DNA of 18,581 nt from UBA7656 sp040755335 (lineage in GTDB: Bacteria; Acidobacteriota; Blastocatellia; UBA7656). How positions within the stretch are numbered: the first letter of the stretch is position 1; the number at the start of each line of letters is the position of its first letter. The notes under the pieces are model-generated. The model was not told where the DNA came from. It made no database searches and saw only the letters and a program-made list of their open reading frames with translations. Below are positions 15,772 through 18,581 of this stretch, piece by piece. Location: assembly GCA_040755335.1 (NCBI GenBank), contig JBFMAU010000101.1, forward strand, positions 1 through 18,581, written 5' to 3'. Made by a program: the position numbers and the translations under genes.

Positions 15772-15899
15772 GGACGTGGTTGCACCCCAGGCAGCAACCA
15801 CGTCCAGCAACTGCATCCCAAGCGCCGCCGATCCCCTTTCCGGCGACGCCTCAGCGCCCACTTCCCTTGGGGCGCTGTGAAAGACACTACTTGTCTTTC
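15772..15899 (-). ncRNA. Structured four-hairpin leader RNA, copy A
   Basis: On the minus strand: H1 GAAAGAC/GTCTTTC (15899-15879, 7-base loop); H2 CAGCGCCC/GGGCGCTG (15877-15852) with loop CAAGGGAAGT; H3 GCGTCGCCG/CGGCGGCGC (15849-15822) with loop GAAAGGGGAT; H4 a perfect 12-bp stem (15805-15794 with 15783-15772) with a 10-base loop. H2 and H3 loops and the H3-H4 linker carry GGA. Compared with copy B the arms of H1 and H3 differ on both sides yet still pair, which is covariation. It fills nearly all of the 180-base gap between the peptidase stop and the regulator start, so it could also serve as the peptidase 3' end. It matches no riboswitch class I know. Confidence 0.65.
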
Positions 15900-15921
15900 A
15901 AGGATGCAGCGCAACTCAAAT

Positions 15922-18581
15922 TCACTTCAATCTGGTGGTCGGATCGCCAAGCAGTATCCAACTGCGCCGAACGTCCAGATCGCTGACGGCAGACTTCGCC
16001 TTCAATGTGGCCTCGCCTATAGTCAACACCGTCGCGCTGAATAGCTGTCGCATAAGCTCCTGATTCATCTGCGCCTGTATGTCAGGAGTCGTCAGCGCCG
16101 ATGAGGCCCACGAAGCCACCGCGCCTCCCTGAGACTTCATCATGCTTTCAGACAAACTGTCATAACCCGGATCGATGTAGTACCCGTTGAGGCAAGTCAT
16201 CGACACCAGCAGACTCAAGCGATCCCTGTTCGTCAGACTGGCCGCGTCCGCGCCCGTCAGCAGACCGGCTTTCCAACCAACGGTCGTTCCGTGACCGACG
16301 TAATTGACCACCTTCTGCCCGCTGTTGAGGGCCGCAAGCAGATTCGCCCTGGCGGTCGCGTCGTCTGTTTTGTCGCGGTGTATCTGCCCGACAGTGATTC
16401 CCTTCATGAGCGCGCTCAGATCGTTGCTCGCCTGCTCGAAGTTGAACCTGTCGTTTTTGTCAGCGACTATCGTCGCTTTGGTCGAAGGCGACGAGCTTTG
16501 ATAGCCGACGATCTTCGACACCATCAAACTGGCTTCTAGAGCCGTTTTCACGGGCAGGCGACCTACCGCCATGTCCGCCACTCCGTCTTCATTGAAATCC
16601 GCCAGCCAGTCATCGCTCGCCGTTTCAAGGTAAAGAGTGTCGACGAGCTTTGTAGGAACGAAGTCGGAACTGCCCCTGCCGAGATAGTTCCTGGGATCGT
16701 AGCTGGCGTCTCCGACAAACATCACGAACCGGGGAGCCTTCGCAGAGTTGGTCTTTGAGTAAGCCAGAAAACTGCGCACGGAGAGCGGGGTCTTTTGCCC
16801 GTAGCTGAACTCGTCGTAGATATCTTCGACATCGACGACCTCGACGCTGAGCCCCTGGCTTTGGCGAAGCGAGACCAGAGGAGCGAGGCTCGCGGCAAAA
16901 TCGCGGTGAGTGATGATGATGAAATCCGGTTTCCGAGAGCGGCTCTTGAGGTTGGACGGCTGATCGAGTCTGATCGATGCGGCGGAAAGCGCGCTCCCGC
17001 GTCTGAGTGCCAGAAGCCTCCGCTCGCCCGCGCCGCTTGCTGTCGCCGTAACAGTGAAGCCATCCTGCCCCTGCGACACAAGGCTGTCGACCTCCACAGG
17101 GTTCGACGGGTCGGTCACATCCACTACTTTGATTTGATTCTGACTGAATCCTTCTATGCTCACCTGCTGGCCGCTTCGCGCAGTGAAGCGCAAATAGTCG
17201 CCTTCGGCGCGGAACGCGCGCTGATAGGTCGCGCGGATGTAAGCGAGGAGGCTGACGTCGCTCCACCCGTTTTGAGACTGAAGCGACACAGTGTTTGAGC
17301 CTTCCGCGAGCATAGAGTGAGGAACATTGATGCGGGCCTGCGCTTTGGTCTGGCCCTCGAAGTTGAGCGTGTGTATCCACGAGCCGTTGAGAAGCACACG
17401 CACTGAATGCGCAAGCGTGGTCACGCCCTGCACGGAGACTTCGATCAAGGCGTCTTCCCCAGCCGACAACTTGATATTGCGAAGCGAGATCGTTTGATCC
17501 GTCTGCGCCGGAGTTATGGCCGAGCCGAAGAAGTTTTCCTCATCACCGTTTCGGAGAGCGAAGTAGTAGACGGTTTTATCTCTTCGCTCGACGGTGTGAG
17601 GAAAACTATCGCCAAAGGTCGCGCCCTGAGAGAACACCGTTTTGCCGATTCGAAGACCGGGTTGAGAGCCTTGTATCAGCCAGTAGATGCGCGTGTCGGT
17701 GGAAGGAGTGTCGAGACCGACTCCGTAAAATTCTATAGAGTCAGTCGAATCGAAGCGCCCGTCCTCTTCGCCCTTAACCTCTATGCGCTGCTGCTTTCCA
17801 TCGACAAAGAGTTGAAGCAATCGGGGATTGGCTGCGGGGCTGAGACCTGCGGCCACAAGTTCCGGTTGAGTGATCCTGTGCCAGCCCGTCTGTTTGATGC
17901 CGAGCTTGATCGAAGACTGTTTGGAAGAGGTCGCCAGCACGGGCGCGGCTTTCACTTTTGGCAGACTGGCTTTCGGCTCGACTTCGTGAGTCGTCTCGGT
18001 TTGATCCTCCTGCGCGCCGACGGCGCTCAACGCCTGCGAATACCGGCGTCGGGGCAACACCTTGTCGTCGGAGTCGCTGCCCCGTTCGGCGAAGAAAGGC
18101 CCGTTCCAGGTGCTTGCGCCCGCAAGGTCTATGTCTTCGAGCCAGTAAACTGCTTCATCTTCGGAAGCGGACTGATCTATCCAGTAATAAGGTTTTCCTG
18201 CCGTCAGCGGCACGCCCTGACCTGCGGAGAAGGCCGAGCCTGCGATGATTTGTTTGTTTGCGAGCGAGCGAATTCCGTTCTGCTCTCTATAGATATTGAA
18301 TCCGAGGTTATCGACTTCATAGCCGGTATTCCAACGGAGAGCGACCTGACCGTTTGCGAGCCGGGTGGCTGTGAAATCGTTGAGTCGGGCGAGCGTCGGC
18401 CCCAGCACGTCGCGCAGCCTTATGGCTCCGTATGCCCAGCCGTTCCCGCCCCCGGTGATTTTGTAGCTATGCCCCGACGCGGTGCAGGTAGGCCCCGGAG
18501 TGCAGGTGTAGCGGTATGTGCTTGAGGCTCCTCCGATCTTGTTCGACTGCACGCTTAATTTCTGATCCCATCCGTCAAGCA
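15922..18581 (-). CDS. C25 (gingipain-like) cysteine peptidase, 5' end outside the window
   Basis: At least 885 residues; the frame stays open to the window edge, so the true start and any signal peptide are missing. A GTG at 18552 is in frame but has no supporting site. The visible N-terminal part has a fibronectin-III/beta-sandwich-like stretch (LNDFTATRLANGQVALRWN) and a long beta-rich middle. The C-terminal third is a C25 peptidase: FVGDASYDPRNYLG, the catalytic His in YVGHGTT (codon 16291-16293) and the catalytic Cys in SMTCLNGYY (codon 16192-16194). These lie 33 residues apart, the same spacing as His211 and Cys244 of gingipain RgpB. It ends at ILLGDPTTRLK without a Por-type sorting domain. 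It is expected to be secreted or surface-located. The response regulator 180 bases downstream may share its transcript. Confidence 0.87.
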   Translation of the reverse strand, partial: LDGWDQKLSVQSNKIGGASSTYRYTCTPGPTCTASGHSYKITGGGNGWAYGAIRLRDVLGPTLARLNDFTATRLANGQVALRWNTGYEVDNLGFNIYREQNGIRSLANKQIIAGSAFSAGQGVPLTAGKPYYWIDQSASEDEAVYWLEDIDLAGASTWNGPFFAERGSDSDDKVLPRRRYSQALSAVGAQEDQTETTHEVEPKASLPKVKAAPVLATSSKQSSIKLGIKQTGWHRITQPELVAAGLSPAANPRLLQLFVDGKQQRIEVKGEEDGRFDSTDSIEFYGVGLDTPSTDTRIYWLIQGSQPGLRIGKTVFSQGATFGDSFPHTVERRDKTVYYFALRNGDEENFFGSAITPAQTDQTISLRNIKLSAGEDALIEVSVQGVTTLAHSVRVLLNGSWIHTLNFEGQTKAQARINVPHSMLAEGSNTVSLQSQNGWSDVSLLAYIRATYQRAFRAEGDYLRFTARSGQQVSIEGFSQNQIKVVDVTDPSNPVEVDSLVSQGQDGFTVTATASGAGERRLLALRRGSALSAASIRLDQPSNLKSRSRKPDFIIITHRDFAASLAPLVSLRQSQGLSVEVVDVEDIYDEFSYGQKTPLSVRSFLAYSKTNSAKAPRFVMFVGDASYDPRNYLGRGSSDFVPTKLVDTLYLETASDDWLADFNEDGVADMAVGRLPVKTALEASLMVSKIVGYQSSSPSTKATIVADKNDRFNFEQASNDLSALMKGITVGQIHRDKTDDATARANLLAALNSGQKVVNYVGHGTTVGWKAGLLTGADAASLTNRDRLSLLVSMTCLNGYYIDPGYDSLSESMMKSQGGAVASWASSALTTPDIQAQMNQELMRQLFSATVLTIGEATLKAKSAVSDLDVRRSWILLGDPTTRLK

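Noticed and set aside
15742..15861. N-terminal extension of the response regulator
   Set aside because: The extension would translate hairpins H2-H4 of leader A, and the receiver fold begins exactly at the ATG at 15741, as in the paralogue.
14849..15899. Known riboswitch (cobalamin or c-di-GMP classes) in the leaders
   Set aside because: The conserved core words of those classes are absent and the plan of four consecutive simple hairpins does not match them.
17407..18525. Open frame of 372 codons on the plus strand
   Set aside because: It lies wholly antisense to the C25 peptidase, whose catalytic motifs fix the real frame; its translation has no recognisable domain.

Overview
The window comes from a GC-rich bacterium with two membranes: it encodes an OmpA-like peptidoglycan-binding domain and two Tat-exported proteins. 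The mix of genes (Rab-like GTPase next to an OmpA-domain protein, C25 peptidase, paired haloperoxidases) and the spelling of several proteins suggest Acidobacteriota, perhaps class Blastocatellia. That placement is an inference and has not been tested by any search. No rRNA, tRNA, CRISPR array, insertion sequence or phage gene was seen.

Left region (1-5679). Two paralogous Tat-exported vanadium-dependent haloperoxidase genes lie on the minus strand in a tandem duplication of about 2.9 kb. The duplicated unit includes the gene, a downstream hairpin terminator, a long upstream leader with an inverted repeat at a fixed distance from the start codon, and a well-conserved block with no gene. Little else is coded there apart from one short, unrecognised ORF at the duplication junction.

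Middle (5680-8055). On the plus strand lie a complete UvrD/PcrA/Rep-type helicase and a small four-cysteine protein. They converge on the large minus-strand block to their right.

Right region (8067-18581). Everything is on the minus strand. In transcription order: a secreted C25 (gingipain-like) peptidase whose 5' end lies beyond the window; a response regulator with a zinc-ribbon-like tail; a 125-residue protein of unknown function; a second response regulator of the same build that has lost its phosphorylation site; a coiled-coil protein; a one-pass membrane protein with a cytoplasmic roadblock/longin-like region and a periplasmic OmpA domain; a Rab/Ras-like small GTPase; and a soluble hybrid histidine kinase with two receivers and an HPt domain. 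The last four genes overlap or nearly touch, so they are very likely one translationally coupled operon. The likely theme is a switch GTPase whose platform protein bridges cytosol and cell wall, reporting to or controlled by a phosphorelay.

The most unusual signal is non-coding. The first response regulator and the 125-residue protein are each preceded by a leader that folds on the minus strand into the same series of four hairpins. The stems differ between the two copies but keep their pairing, while GGA-containing loops and linkers are retained. This looks like a repeated structured RNA element, possibly a binding platform for a CsrA-type protein.
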